From Litsea cubeba (lineage: Eukaryota; Streptophyta; Magnoliopsida; Laurales; Lauraceae), in assembly GCA_012931725.1 (NCBI GenBank), contig CM022946.1, positions 51,645,196 through 51,709,195 on the forward strand: 64,000 nucleotides of DNA, given 5' to 3'. Shown piece after piece: positions 32,927 through 43,910 of the stretch (its first letter is position 1; each line of letters opens with the position of its first letter). The position numbers and the translations under genes were made by a program. Below the pieces are notes generated by a model, which had not been told where the DNA came from, did not search any database, and was given only the letters and a program-made list of their open reading frames with translations.

Positions 32927-34242
32927 TGTTGACACCAAAAATGTCGCTTTGCCTCTTCAACAGCTACCACAAACAGGCCATGCTACTTCAAAAAATCAAA
33001 TCTTATCAAAATCAAACAAAAACGGCAAGATCCTTCACAACAGCTAAAAGAAGAGTACACATGAAGTTTCGGGCCATTTCAGCATTATTTGGCCTAACTT
33101 CGAACCGCCAATAGCGGAACAGGAGCTCCCGGTGGTGACAGCGTCGAAGACATCAGATCTTTGACCAGAGCCTATGGATGGTCTCAAAGTACCTCCAAAA
33201 GGCTCCACGTCAAGTTTCAGGTCAAATCGACAACGTTTGACCCTACATCAACCCTCAAGCAGCAAAATTAAGCCTCTCGACGGCGAGAACCACTGAGGCC
33301 ATCACTTATCAAATAAAGCACATGGGTGACTTCAAAATGCTTCCAAAGGGCTACATGTCAAGTTTCATATCATTTCGATAATATTTGACCAAACTTTGAC
33401 TCTCGGAAGCCAAATCAGGCCTCCTTACGGCGAAGCTCCTTGGGGCCATGATTTCCAAATTGGAGCTAATGGATTGTCTCAAAATGACTCTAATAGGCTC
33501 CCTGTCAATTCTCAAGTCAATCGGACATCGGTTGACCGTACATCAAAGTGCGGCATCTTCATCGCGGCAGAATCAAGTCTATAGGCGACAGGACCCCACA
33601 CGGCTTCAAAACTCAAACAAAATCCTATGGTTAGTCTTATTTACTGCTCAAGAGGCTTCACCTCAAATTTCAGGTCATTCCGACATTGTTTGACCCAGTT
33701 TTGGCTTCTGACGGCAAATCAGCAACTTTTCACAACAAAGTCTTCGGCTTTTCCGAAAAATAAAAAACTCTGCACTCTGATACGCATGGCTTCTCATCAA
33801 ATTTCCAGCAGGGGAATTAGGCCAAAATATGTACGAAAATGTCAGGAAAAATACCAAAGAAAAAGGAATCAGAGAAAGCCGAGACACGGCCGAAAACCGG
33901 CGACCAAAAGGGGGAAAATCCTCCATGGTCCGAGGATTTTCGCCGAAGGACCGTTTTTCGGTCCCATTTTGCGTTTCGAGAAGTTCGGCCCCTGTGGTTT
34001 CTCCAAAATCTGATTTTCGAGGCACGGGATCCATCGATCTTCATCAACATCACAGATCCACCTCAGAAATCATGGCATCATCATCAATCGCTTCGACATC
34101 ACCAACCGGCTGACCAAGAAAGCACACTTTCTGCCCAATCGATCGAGAAATCGACAGGACAGGTGGCACCGGCCCACCGGTAGCAATCAATGCCTGAAGT
34201 TGCATGGTCATCCGACATCGATCAGCATGAAGATCCATCGGC

Positions 34243-37200
34243 TGTCACGTCCCCCGAACCCGATTAAAGAATAAACCAAATCCGGAGAGTGAATTTTATA
34301 ACTAATTAAAATTTTGTCCTTAGGCCCACAGATCGTAAGTCCGCTGTGAGGATATTATATTTCAAGCCTCCTGTAATACAATAAATGTTGAGTTCATACA
34401 ACTCTAGGCATATGGAATATTGACAGTGAATAGTAACTTGAATTAATAATTAAAGTTGCTACAAAAGGATGAACCAAACTAAAGAGTTAAGTCAATTAAT
34501 TACAATGGCCGACCCAATAAACAAGGCCATTAAAATAAAACCAAGTTAATGAAGTAAGGTCTAACGAGAGATAATAAAAGCATTAAAGAATCTAATGAAG
34601 TCCCATGTAAATCTCTCTCATGCCAGGAATGATGACGCTACTCTACGTCATCGGCATGCCACTCTCGTTCCTCCTCTGCTGGTTGGAGATCCCAGAGGAT
34701 CTCCTTACCGGCCTGCTCCTCATAGTAGTAGTAACCACCTGAGGTGTCTGCACATCAAGGAAGAGAGTCAATGACATGTTGAGCAATAGATAAGCAAAGC
34801 GTAATAAACATGACGTACATGCATCAAATATAGAGTAATGACAAGTGTATTAATCATGTGAGTACAAGAAGTGAAGCTAGGCATAAAGCAAGAGTAATAT
34901 ATAGTAACCATAATGAGAATCCTATCAATCATCTAACAATAACCACTATCCAACGATGTAATGCAACTAACAAAAGGGAGACTCCGAGGATGTCCAAGCC
35001 ACCTCCCGGGTACCAGTAACAAGCCAAACAAGACTACTAATACCAAAGTTCTTCTCCAGTGGGATCCTAGCTCCCGGTCCAGGGAATAGCAGTACGGTCC
35101 AAGCCCGCTCCCAGCTATTCAACGCCATGGGCACCGTCCTACGCCGACTGCCCACCTCGACGATCGAGTACTTGGCCCGTCAATAAAACTCCAAACTGCA
35201 GATGGCCATGATATGCGATTAATAATAGAATGGTGTTGACACACGGAAAACAATACAAGCAAGTCTGGCTAGCTCAATGTACAAGACATTATTTTTGGGA
35301 TTATCTCATTCAAAACAATACAAGATAAGTAAACCACGTGATAATCCCTTTTCAAGCTAGCCAATCATGTTTATCAATACATGACACAGGTTCCTAAGGT
35401 ACACTCTAAGTCAGGTCCAAGCCCTAAATTCTACAACGATTTATGTTTCATAATTAGTTAAGTATTTTATGCCAAAGAGTGTACAAGAAATGTAAACAAT
35501 GGTTTCAAGTCACAAGTCAAGGAGATATTACAATCCAATCCTAGGCAAGTGGTGTCATTCATGTACTCCACAAGTCCTAACAGAGTACGTATGGAATTTG
35601 GATCGACGATGCTCTTAGGAAAATCCCTTGGTGTACAATCATGTTAAGTATCGGTCGGTTCAACTCCATACGAATTCAGTTACAACATGCATAATACACG
35701 AATACCTAGACAACCCATCGAATTCACACCAAGCCACGTGTTTCGATTTCAATCCCATTTAATAGTCATGTGATAGTAAATTAGTGGTTTCCAGCATCTA
35801 AGTCCCAAATCTAGGTTAATAGTCTCAGTCTAGAATGAACAGGACAAAATGGTAATTTCGGCTGACCTTCAGTTAGCCCTCGGTTAATCGAGCTCATCAG
35901 TTCGGTCGACCGAATATAAAGCTTGGCTGACTAACCTTTGACAAGAGTTAAAAACCTACTCTCTGGAATTGGAACCGAGATGAGTTCGGCCGACCGACAC
36001 CTGACCGAACTTCAGCCGTACCGTCCAATAATTTCCCAGATCCTTCCGCCTCACTCGGTTAACTGTTGGTTCACGTTCGGTTGACTGAACTCTAAAGTTC
36101 GGTTGACCGAACCCTGACCGAGCTTCATCAGGAGCTAAAATCGCTCTCTGGAATTGGAACCGAGCGTGGTTTCGATTGACCGACACTGAGTTCGGCTGAC
36201 CAAACCTCAACCGACACCTGACCGATGTCACGCGATTAGTACAGAATTATTTCTATTTCAGGTTATTTCTGAGGCCCTTTCATTCCAGATTATTTCCTCC
36301 ACTTCTAAGCCTTTCCAAAGGCTATAACCTGTAGAAAACTGAGCCTCCTTCTCTCCCAAACAATCCATTCCATCCACATTATAATTCATCATTTTTAGCA
36401 AATTCTAAACAACCTAAGATCACCAATTTATCAATTTCAATCCAATTTCCCAAAAACCTAACCTAGCATAAAAATTCCAAATTTAATATCATGACATGCT
36501 TGGAATTAAGGAAGATCTAACCAGAAGCATAATCAATCAGCAAATCTACTTGCCTCAACCAAGAAGATGAAGAAAAAGGGTAAAACTCGAGGAGGAGCTT
36601 TCTACCACGAAATCCACAATCTAACCCGATAAAACACAATCTAGAACGCAAAGGAGAAGAAAGAAAGGAAAAGGATCAAGATCAAACCTAATATAAACAA
36701 AGAGAAGATAATAGAAAAGATGAAATTGTGAGAAATCTTACCAAGTTCATACCGGAAGAAAGAATAGATCGGGAGGATGAATATTAACGGTTCGGATTAC
36801 GAAGATGATCTCTTCGGGGTAGAGTCTGGGCTTGAGAAGAGTAGAGGAAGGAATGGAGGCTGTTGTTGCTTTCGTTGCAAAGAACGAATGAAAAGGATTA
36901 GGGCCAATCCTTGTTTAAGAAGAAGATAAAGGGAAAAAGACTAAGTTGCCCTTTAAGTGGGTCCGGTGAAGGAATGGACTACTTGAATGGCTTTTGATCG
37001 CCGGATCGCGACAAGTCAAGAGACAAAAGTGATCAATGCAACGAAACCTTTCCAACGAACCCATAAATCATGACATTTGGGAAATTTCGGAAAAACACTC
37101 AATTTTCCCTAAATTGCAAACTACCCCCTTGCTAGGATCAAACGAACTCGGAATCACATGAAACTTCGCAGACACTATTCTCATGCTACAAGAAACCCGC

Positions 37201-37318
37201 TCATGATCTAAACCCACTTAATTATCTAAAATATAATTAAATAAAATAATAACAAGTTAAACGGGTCAATGTGCCAACTATTGGGCCTAACTGACCCAAT
37301 AAGGTCACGGACCTTACA
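34243..37318 (+). mobile_element. Solo LTR nested inside the Tat-A-type LTR
   Basis: A 3076-bp block from TGTCACGTCC to GGACCTTACA with an exact 5-bp duplication TCGGC (34238-34242 and 37319-37323). The host LTR is collinear across the gap when compared with 16428-18851, which proves the insertion. Non-coding. End type and length resemble the LTR at 27100-30240. Confidence 0.85.
35895..36232. repeat. TTCGGTCGACCGAA palindrome array in nested LTR
   Basis: At least seven variants of a 14-bp palindrome, e.g. GTTCGGTCGACCGAAT, GTTCGGCCGACCGAC, GTTCGGTTGACCGAACC, within 340 bp, about 1.65-2.0 kb from the LTR start. Two larger copies share 'ctctggaattggaaccgag' (about 35960 and 36135), so part of the array is a segmental duplication. 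Confidence 0.7.
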
Positions 37319-37693
37319 TCGGCGATCATTGCAAGAAGGATTCCAAAAGACACGGCACGACCTACAACTCTTCAAGTGACTTGGCGACCACTTAATGCAG
37401 TTAAATGACCCATTTTATGAAAAGTTAATGCGGCCATTAACTCATTATTTTGGACTACCCATTTAGAAGCAAGCAAATGGGAGTTACAAGTCAGCCATAA
37501 ACATGGCATTAACCCATGTAACTCCTCCCATCATGGAGCTTAAAGGCAATTAAAAACCCTTAATTCTCGGCCAATCAAAAGCCAAACAAAAAAAGGAGTT
37601 ACAAAATCATGAAATAAAAACTTGTAACTCCTCCCATTATGTGGCTTTAATGCATTAAAGGCCCATTAACCCCCCTCTAGGCCACCAAAAGCC

Positions 37694-37700
37694 TATAAAA
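37694..37700 (+). promoter_or_regulatory. TATA box of Tat-A-type solo LTR
   Basis: TATAAAA within AAGCCTATAAAAGGGGG, equivalent in position to the TATA box of the 5' LTR at 17268-17275. Confidence 0.65.
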
Positions 37701-38620
37701 GGGGGATCATTCCAAGAAGAATAGATTGCAAAATCCAGAAGGACAAAAATCCAGAAGATCGACAAAATCCAGATGGACAAAATCCAGAAAATCAATGTTG
37801 CTACGACGCTCCGACAACAAGCTCTCCTCTGTTGAAGAAGTCCTGCACCAACCACCGCTACAAGGTGACCAAAGTCCCTTGGGGGCCAGCCCCCAAGGCC
37901 TTCTCCTTCTGTCTCCATGGCTTAGACGTGGCTTTTCAGCCGTCTGCTTAGCTTTTTATTGGATATAGGACCTCCTCTTGGTCTTTATCCTCTAAAAATC
38001 TTAGGTTTAAACTGAGCCAAGCGAATCAAGAGCACCCTCTGTTCTCATCTGAAGGATGATGGCGAAGTCCACATACGACTTACGACCATCAATTTGAACG
38101 AGTCCCCACAATCTCTTGAGAAGTTAGATACCCATTTTCTTACTTTTCATTGTATTTTGTATTGTTTAAAGAGACATAAAAAAATCACAACTCTTATCTT
38201 TTATTATTGATAAGAATTGTAAATTGCCTTTCTCGGAAAAAAATCGCCTTTTATGGCAAACATCGCCTTTCACGGAAAAAATCGCTTTTACGGCAAACAT
38301 CGCCTTTCACGGCAAAACTCACCTTTTACGGCAAAACAAAAGAAATCGCCTTTCACGACATTGAAAACAAACATGTCTCTTTTCTTATATATGTGCAATG
38401 AAAAGCTTGAAAAAAAGAAGATTTCCTTTTCTACTTGCGAAGGTGGATCTCCGGACCACCACTTGCAATTCCAAGTAGAGTAGAAAATCTGGCATACCTG
38501 TATAAAAAAAATGTTGACGCTCGCTTCACAACCTCCGGCCGCGAAAGGGTTGGACCCGACGGACTCTCACATCCGTTGACTCTGGTACCGCCGCGAGTGC
38601 AACAAGAAGCGGGTCCATCA

Positions 38621-41600
38621 ATTTCAAGTCCCCCTTTGATCCACTTCCATTTCTTGCTTGAATTTGAGTTTCAAATCTTGGAGAGAAGGTAAGAGATTTC
38701 TAAGTTTTGGAAACACTAAGGAGAGAGACCTTTTGAGATAATTTTGAATGAGCAACCAAGTGGGCCCCACCCTTTTTGAGCGTGCATTGGGATTCAGCCC
38801 AATAAAGGTGTGGTCCACATTATATTATTTTTCTTTTCTTCCTTTTATTCTTCTCCTCTCAATTTCTTTCCAAGTGGGCCTGAAATTTGTGATAATTTCT
38901 TACAAAGACAAAAATAATACTTTAATGATAACTAATAGCATGGAACTCTTGAATCTCATGCATGGGACCCAACTCAATGCATCTTAGTGCCTAATTCATC
39001 ATGAACCATGAACTGGTGTCAAAATTGATGCATGTTAAAAACCAAAAGCCTAATTTGCGTGACACTAGGATGATGCAAACCATTGATTTCATAAAACACA
39101 TGCAGGATTGATGATTTTGAATGATTTTGACTAAAATTCCAACTTTGATGCTCATATGCATGCAATAATGTGATCCTTTGAAATTGAATGCAATTGGTCC
39201 TAATTAAGTCCACAATCCTACATAAAATGATGAATTAAAGTGCAATTTTGTGGACTTATCACCAGTCTTCATTTCCTGCCTAGGAAAAAGAAATCCATCG
39301 TCTTCTCTCTCACATTTTGCTCATTGCAACTTGAAACCTCTTACTTCCATCAATCTCTCCTTTGTAAAAAGTCCTTTTTCCGATTTCTATCTTCTTCCCC
39401 GGAACAATATCATTAGGGCTCGCTTAAAAAAAATCCCTCTTTGCAACTTTTCCTCTCTTCTTCATCGATCTCGCCTTCTCCCCTTCTTCACAAATCTCAG
39501 TTAGGTGGTTGACAGACATGAATGATCTTCCTTAGTGCTCCTCATATTTGGCTGCCCGCGCTCATTGTTCCACTTGCACTATAATTTTCTCCTCCATTAC
39601 CCGTGCTCCCTTTTATGGTCTCTATTGCTCTTCCTCACCGCCACTCTATAGTCATTGCAACTAAAAGACATGACTGATGTGAGTTTTCTCACTCTCTTCA
39701 CCATATTTTTGGAAAGGAGAGATTACAGGAAAAAAAAAAGGTTTTGAGTCATAGAGAGCAAAAGAGGAGAGGCGAGAGTAGACAATGATTTTTTTTTCTA
39801 GGCTGGAAATGAAGATCGGCCAAGGATGGGAAGAAGAGGAAAAGTTTTTAAGGGAGCCTAACGGCATCGTCCGGGGAAGAAAGATATGGATTTTTTAAAA
39901 CAACCCTAACGATATTATTCTAGGGCAAATTGGTCTTTTGGCTTTGTATGACACCCTAATTCAACATTTTAGTGTCTTTCTTAATCAATTCTTCTAATTA
40001 AGATTAAGGACTAATTTCTTTGTAAATATCCCTAAATGAAAAGTAAAAATAAAGAGAAAAGAAAAGACAAGGAATCGAGGTAAAAAACAATGTACATTTG
40101 GGTACCTTCCGTGTTGGGATAGGAATCCTCTGGAGAGAGGCTACCTTTATTTCCTTCATTACCCTGGAACTATGGTAGGATTTCTGAGGGGAGAGAATCA
40201 CCACATTCCATGTTTGGCAACCACCCAGGATTTCTTAGAAAAGGAGTTATTGATGTTTGGCAAACACCCAGAATTTCTCACTATCTGTGATGAATGGAGG
40301 CCTTAATTTAGATGGGCAATCTAAAGATGATTGATGATTTTGATTTTCCAAATGAAACCCGCAAAAAAATCCAATTTTTAGGTTCTAGATTTTTTTGAAA
40401 ATTTCTCAAAATCTATGATGCACAACTAATATTTGACCCATTACAGTTTTTTACCTTTTGGAAAAATCATTAACGGTTCAAATCCTTAATTAGTAGCCCA
40501 CATGAATCACATATTGGACAATAGTGATCTACTACAAGCATCCCATTTTTTTGCATGCATGGAAGATGTCTTGAAGCTTTCTGAATTATTTCATGATCCA
40601 TGATGAATCAAACTCCCAGATTAAACTCTGTAGTTATAATTGGCCTTTTGAAGATCCTTTACAATTTAGATTGTGCAAATAGGCCCATAGAAATCCAGAA
40701 ATGGTCATTTATTTGTTTGGACTTTTGCTCAAAATCTTTCATGAAACGACGACTGATGTTTGACTACCTAAATGTTTTGGGCGGTTTAAGCATAATTATC
40801 GGTTTGGATCTTGCTTGAGGATCCCACGAATTACAGATATTTGAAAAACAAATAAGCATTTATACATGACCGTATGGAGTTACTATTGCTCCGCCTTTTT
40901 GAGAAGTTCTTCCATTTTGTGTATTCTCAAAATTCTCTGTAGAGAGGTGGAAACCAAGGAACGCACGCTAACATGCATTTTTGAGGGGTTGGGAGGTTTG
41001 AAAATTCCTTTCCCATTTTCCTTTCTTCACTCAAATGTGGGTTTTTTTCTTCAGAACTGGAGAGGTTTCCTCTCTGAGGACGGTACCCAAACATGTCCTA
41101 AATAATAGAAAGCTACTCTTAAAGGGACTAAATGATAAAAAAAACTTTAACTCAGAGAAGAGTAATTCTTTTATCATTTAGTATCTTTTACTCTCAACCT
41201 CATATCTTTTTTCTACTCTTGATTTGACCATTTATTTTACTTTACTCCTCCCTTTATGCAAACAAACATGCTAAAGGGGGTAGTTTTTTCCATCTCAAAC
41301 CTGTTGTCATGGTAACCACCTTTATATTCAAAATAGTTCACCTGTTTTACATGCCCACACTACCATACCCATCAAATGATGACATCTGCATGTAGATATT
41401 TCCATAGGTAAATATTTTTCTCTCCCGGAGCCGATCTCAAGTATGTTTGTTTACATTAAATTAAATAGGAACTCATGGTGAAAGCTAACGCCATAAAAAG
41501 TTATTAAAGAGTTAAGAGGTGGAGATAAAGATAGAATCTTAGGAGACGTTCGTGACGACCCCGGACCGGTTTACTGTGAACGGTCCACATTCCGAGGCAG

Positions 41601-41836
41601 CGATTGCGCACACACGGGGTATTGCCATAAAAATTGGCCCGCGCGCACTTATGATTCCCACAAGTTTCCGCAGTGAAGATGAAACAAGCTTATCTCACTT
41701 GTATTTGAATGATTTACCAGAAGCTGATGGTAATCAACAATAGACATGAATAAAGTTAAACATAAATAAGTGGGGCAAATATTAGAGTGCACATATTCCA
41801 AAAGAGCATTGGCATTATAATTGAAGTTACTATATA
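38621..41836. other. No gene recognised
   Basis: AT-rich sequence with short meaningless ORFs. 39925-40010 pairs inversely with 31325-31415. 'GTTTGGCAAACACCCAGAATTTCT'-like words near 40215-40280 and an inverted GGGTACC pair (about 40101 and 41080) hint at a decayed MITE. ACTAAATGATAAAA and its complement lie about 30 bp apart near 41130-41185. From about 41556 GC-rich sequence (GTGACGACCCCGGACCGG) may be an LTR start, interrupted by Tat-B. Confidence 0.5.
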
Positions 41837-41841
41837 TACAC
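41837..41841. repeat. Target-site duplication of Tat-B, left
   Basis: TACAC, identical to 54418-54422. Confidence 0.95.
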
Positions 41842-41909
41842 TGTGTGGGGAGATTTCCAGAACCACAGGATTACGCTAATCACAGCCATCAGATGAGACT
41901 AAGCACTCT

Positions 41910-42120
41910 CACGTGCCATCCGCGTGCCATCCACGTGGCACCAAGCTCACCCCGGGGTCCGGCCGAAGTCAGGCAGCTCCGGGCCACTAGCGCCGAACTG
42001 AGCCACCCCGGGTGCCATTTCGGCAGAAAGCTCCACCTCGGCTGAAGAAGCCGGGACGGAAGCCGAAGCAAGAAAGAGCCTCCACTTGCGCCCCTCATCC
42101 CCCACGTCATCAGGCACGTG
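41910..42120. promoter_or_regulatory. G-box cluster in Tat-B U3
   Basis: Three perfect CACGTG palindromes (41910, 41932, 42115) plus CACGTC at 42103. ACGT-core boxes are bZIP/bHLH targets in plant promoters responding to light, ABA or stress; the cluster is retained in the 3' LTR and largely in the Tat-C LTR. Confidence 0.6.
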
Positions 42121-42450
42121 GAGGAATAGGGGCATGAGCTAGTGGGACAGACGCGACATCCAGCCGCTCACAATCTTCGCTAGATCCCTGACAGGGCGGC
42201 ATCCAGCGGCTGAGGCCACATCAGGGCAAGGCCCGAGGGCAGATCCGATGGTACCCTACCGCCAAAGGCGTCCAACACGATCTGGCCCAACAAGACGCGC
42301 ATTAAATGCGACGTGGGCTGACCCGACGCGCATTTAATGCAAAGTGGGCTGGATTGGACCGTATTCAATGCAACGTGGGCTGATCGTGACTTCCCAGTCG
42401 AATCACGGGACCCATACCAAAATATCCTCTAAGGATACGACCCAAGCCTC

Positions 42451-42458
42451 TATAAATA
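42451..42458 (+). promoter_or_regulatory. TATA box of Tat-B 5' LTR
   Basis: TATAAATA in CCTCTATAAATATAGCC; the same box is at 54152-54159 in the 3' LTR and at 60047-60054 in Tat-C. Confidence 0.8.
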
Positions 42459-42718
42459 TAGCCTCAAACCACCATCAAAGGTACGCACATTTTTCATACA
42501 CAGAGCCGTTACTCTGCCTCTCTGCTTCTTCTCCTTCCATTGTTCCAGTTCTCTCACTGACTTTGGCATCGGAGAGCCTTGTGCCGCCCAGGCCAGGGTC
42601 CTCTGACCGTGTGTTCTTCCCTTTCAGGCTTTCGGACGGTACCCAGTCATCACCATTGTTGGATAAGTCCTCTAAGGCTCCCCAGTTATTGTGGGTCATT
42701 ATTTTCTGCACCTACAAT

Positions 42719-42736
42719 TGGCGCCGTCTGTGGGAA
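42719..42736 (+). other. Primer-binding site of Tat-B
   Basis: TGGCGCCGTCTGTGGGAA begins two bases after the LTR end. The TGGCGCCG start is common to Tat and Athila elements, in which a tRNA-Asp-like primer is usual; the 3' half departs from that tRNA as I recall it, so the primer is not certain. Confidence 0.8.
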
Positions 42737-42796
42737 AGTAATATCCCAACCTTCCCAAACCTTCCCAACATTCTTAACCTCAATCTCTCAGAAGCC

Positions 42797-43910
42797 ATGC
42801 CTCCGAAAGCTAGGAAGGGCGTAGAGTCCTCGAGAGCAGCGCTCGAGCTGCCACCACCGTCGACGGACGCCCCTCCTCAAGGGCGCTCCCGCACGGTGCA
42901 TGGCACGTCTGCAGGTGAGGGCCGCTTAGGCTCTCAGCTCTTTGTCGAGTCCCCCTTCCAAGAGGGGCTCGAGGCCTCAATCTCAGCAGAAGAAGTCATG
43001 CCGCCCAAACGCGATGAGCGTCGGCATGAGCGCCCTCGGAAGGACAAAGCCGTGGCCGTAGGAGAGACGCGCCACGTTCAACCCCCTGCCACTGGAGGGG
43101 TTCTCGAAGCCCAAACTGCTCTCCTCCAGAGGCAAGAACAGCTGATTCGCGAGCTCCAGCAGCAACTGAGGGCAGCGCAAACTGCCTCCTTGATGCAGGT
43201 CTCTGAGCCTCAAGGGAAAAAGAGGGACGCCCCCAGCATGGTAGCCCAGCCTCCCCGCGAGGACCTCAGAAGTCATCTGGACCATAAACGAAGCCAGATT
43301 CATGACGAAGGCTCGAGCAACAGCCGAAGTCATCATAGCCGCGATGGCCAAACTCATAGCCATCGTAGCCCGAGCCACTCCAAGCGAAAGCCAAGAGCCC
43401 AGACTCCGGAGAAAGACGATGAGCAGGAGCGATTTGACAAACGCGTCAGATTGGCTCTCCAGCACAACATGGATGTGCGGGACCAGAAGCAGATCTGTGG
43501 CCACACTGATCTGGGGGGCTCACCCTTCACAAAAGAGATCGAGCGCACCCCCTTGCCCAGAAAGTTCTCCATCCCGCGGTTCGTCCCCTATGACGGACTG
43601 TCCGACCCATCCGCTCACCTCCGACACTTCTCCCAGAAGATGTCCATCTGGGGGAATGAGGGTCACCTGAACTGCAAAATCTTCTCCTCCAGTTTGGGTG
43701 ACCTCCCCCTGAGATGGTTCTGTTCTCTCCCAGAGCAGTCACACCGTCGTCCTCAAGAAGGAGGGGGACCTCCTCGCCCTGAAAATGAAACAGGGTGAGA
43801 CCCTCGCCATCTTCGCCCAGCGATTCTAGGCGGTCTACAGCCAGATTGAGGGCACCAGGGAAGAGATAGCAATCTACGCCTTCCAGCATGCCCTGATCCC
43901 CGGCCACGAC
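42797..43910 (+). pseudogene. Tat-B gag, 5' two thirds, broken
   Basis: Gag starts at ATG 42797 (MPPKARKGVESSR), preceded by LTR leader and matching the start in Tat-C. Seen: proline/serine-rich N-terminus, a glutamine-rich helix (QRQEQLIRELQQQLRAAQ), an RS/H-rich stretch, and the capsid core from IPRFVPYDGLSDPSAHLRHF to LPLRWFCSLPEQS. At about 43740 it lacks 53 bases present in Tat-C, shifting the frame, and at 43827-43829 a TAG replaces the Trp codon of Tat-C. Downstream gag then continues, open, into pol. Two independent lesions in a copy with almost identical LTRs suggest either transposition in trans or very recent decay. Confidence 0.85.

Larger units (their letters stand above)
32927..38620 (+). 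mobile_element. Solo LTR of the Tat-A family, with nested insertion
   Basis: Inverted second copy of the Tat-A LTR: starts TGTTGACACC and ends GGTCCATCA, about 2.6 kb once the insertion at 34243-37318 is discounted. Flanks GTTTC (32922-32926) and ATTTC (38621-38625) fit a 5-bp duplication with one change. No PBS follows the 3' edge, so it is a solo LTR rather than the start of a full element. Its TATA box is TATAAAA at 37694-37700. Confidence 0.8.
41842..42716 (+). repeat. 5' LTR of Tat-B
   Basis: 875 bp, starting TGTGTGGGGAG and ending TTCTGCACCTACA. U3 contains G-boxes CACGTG at 41910-41915, 41932-41937 and 42115-42120, and TATAAATA at 42451-42458, leaving about 235 bp for R-U5. Matches 53543-54417 almost exactly. 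Confidence 0.95.

Noticed and set aside
40090..41098. A ~1-kb MITE with inverted GGGTACC ends
   Set aside because: Only about 15 bp of weak inverted similarity and no clear target duplication; left as a remark.
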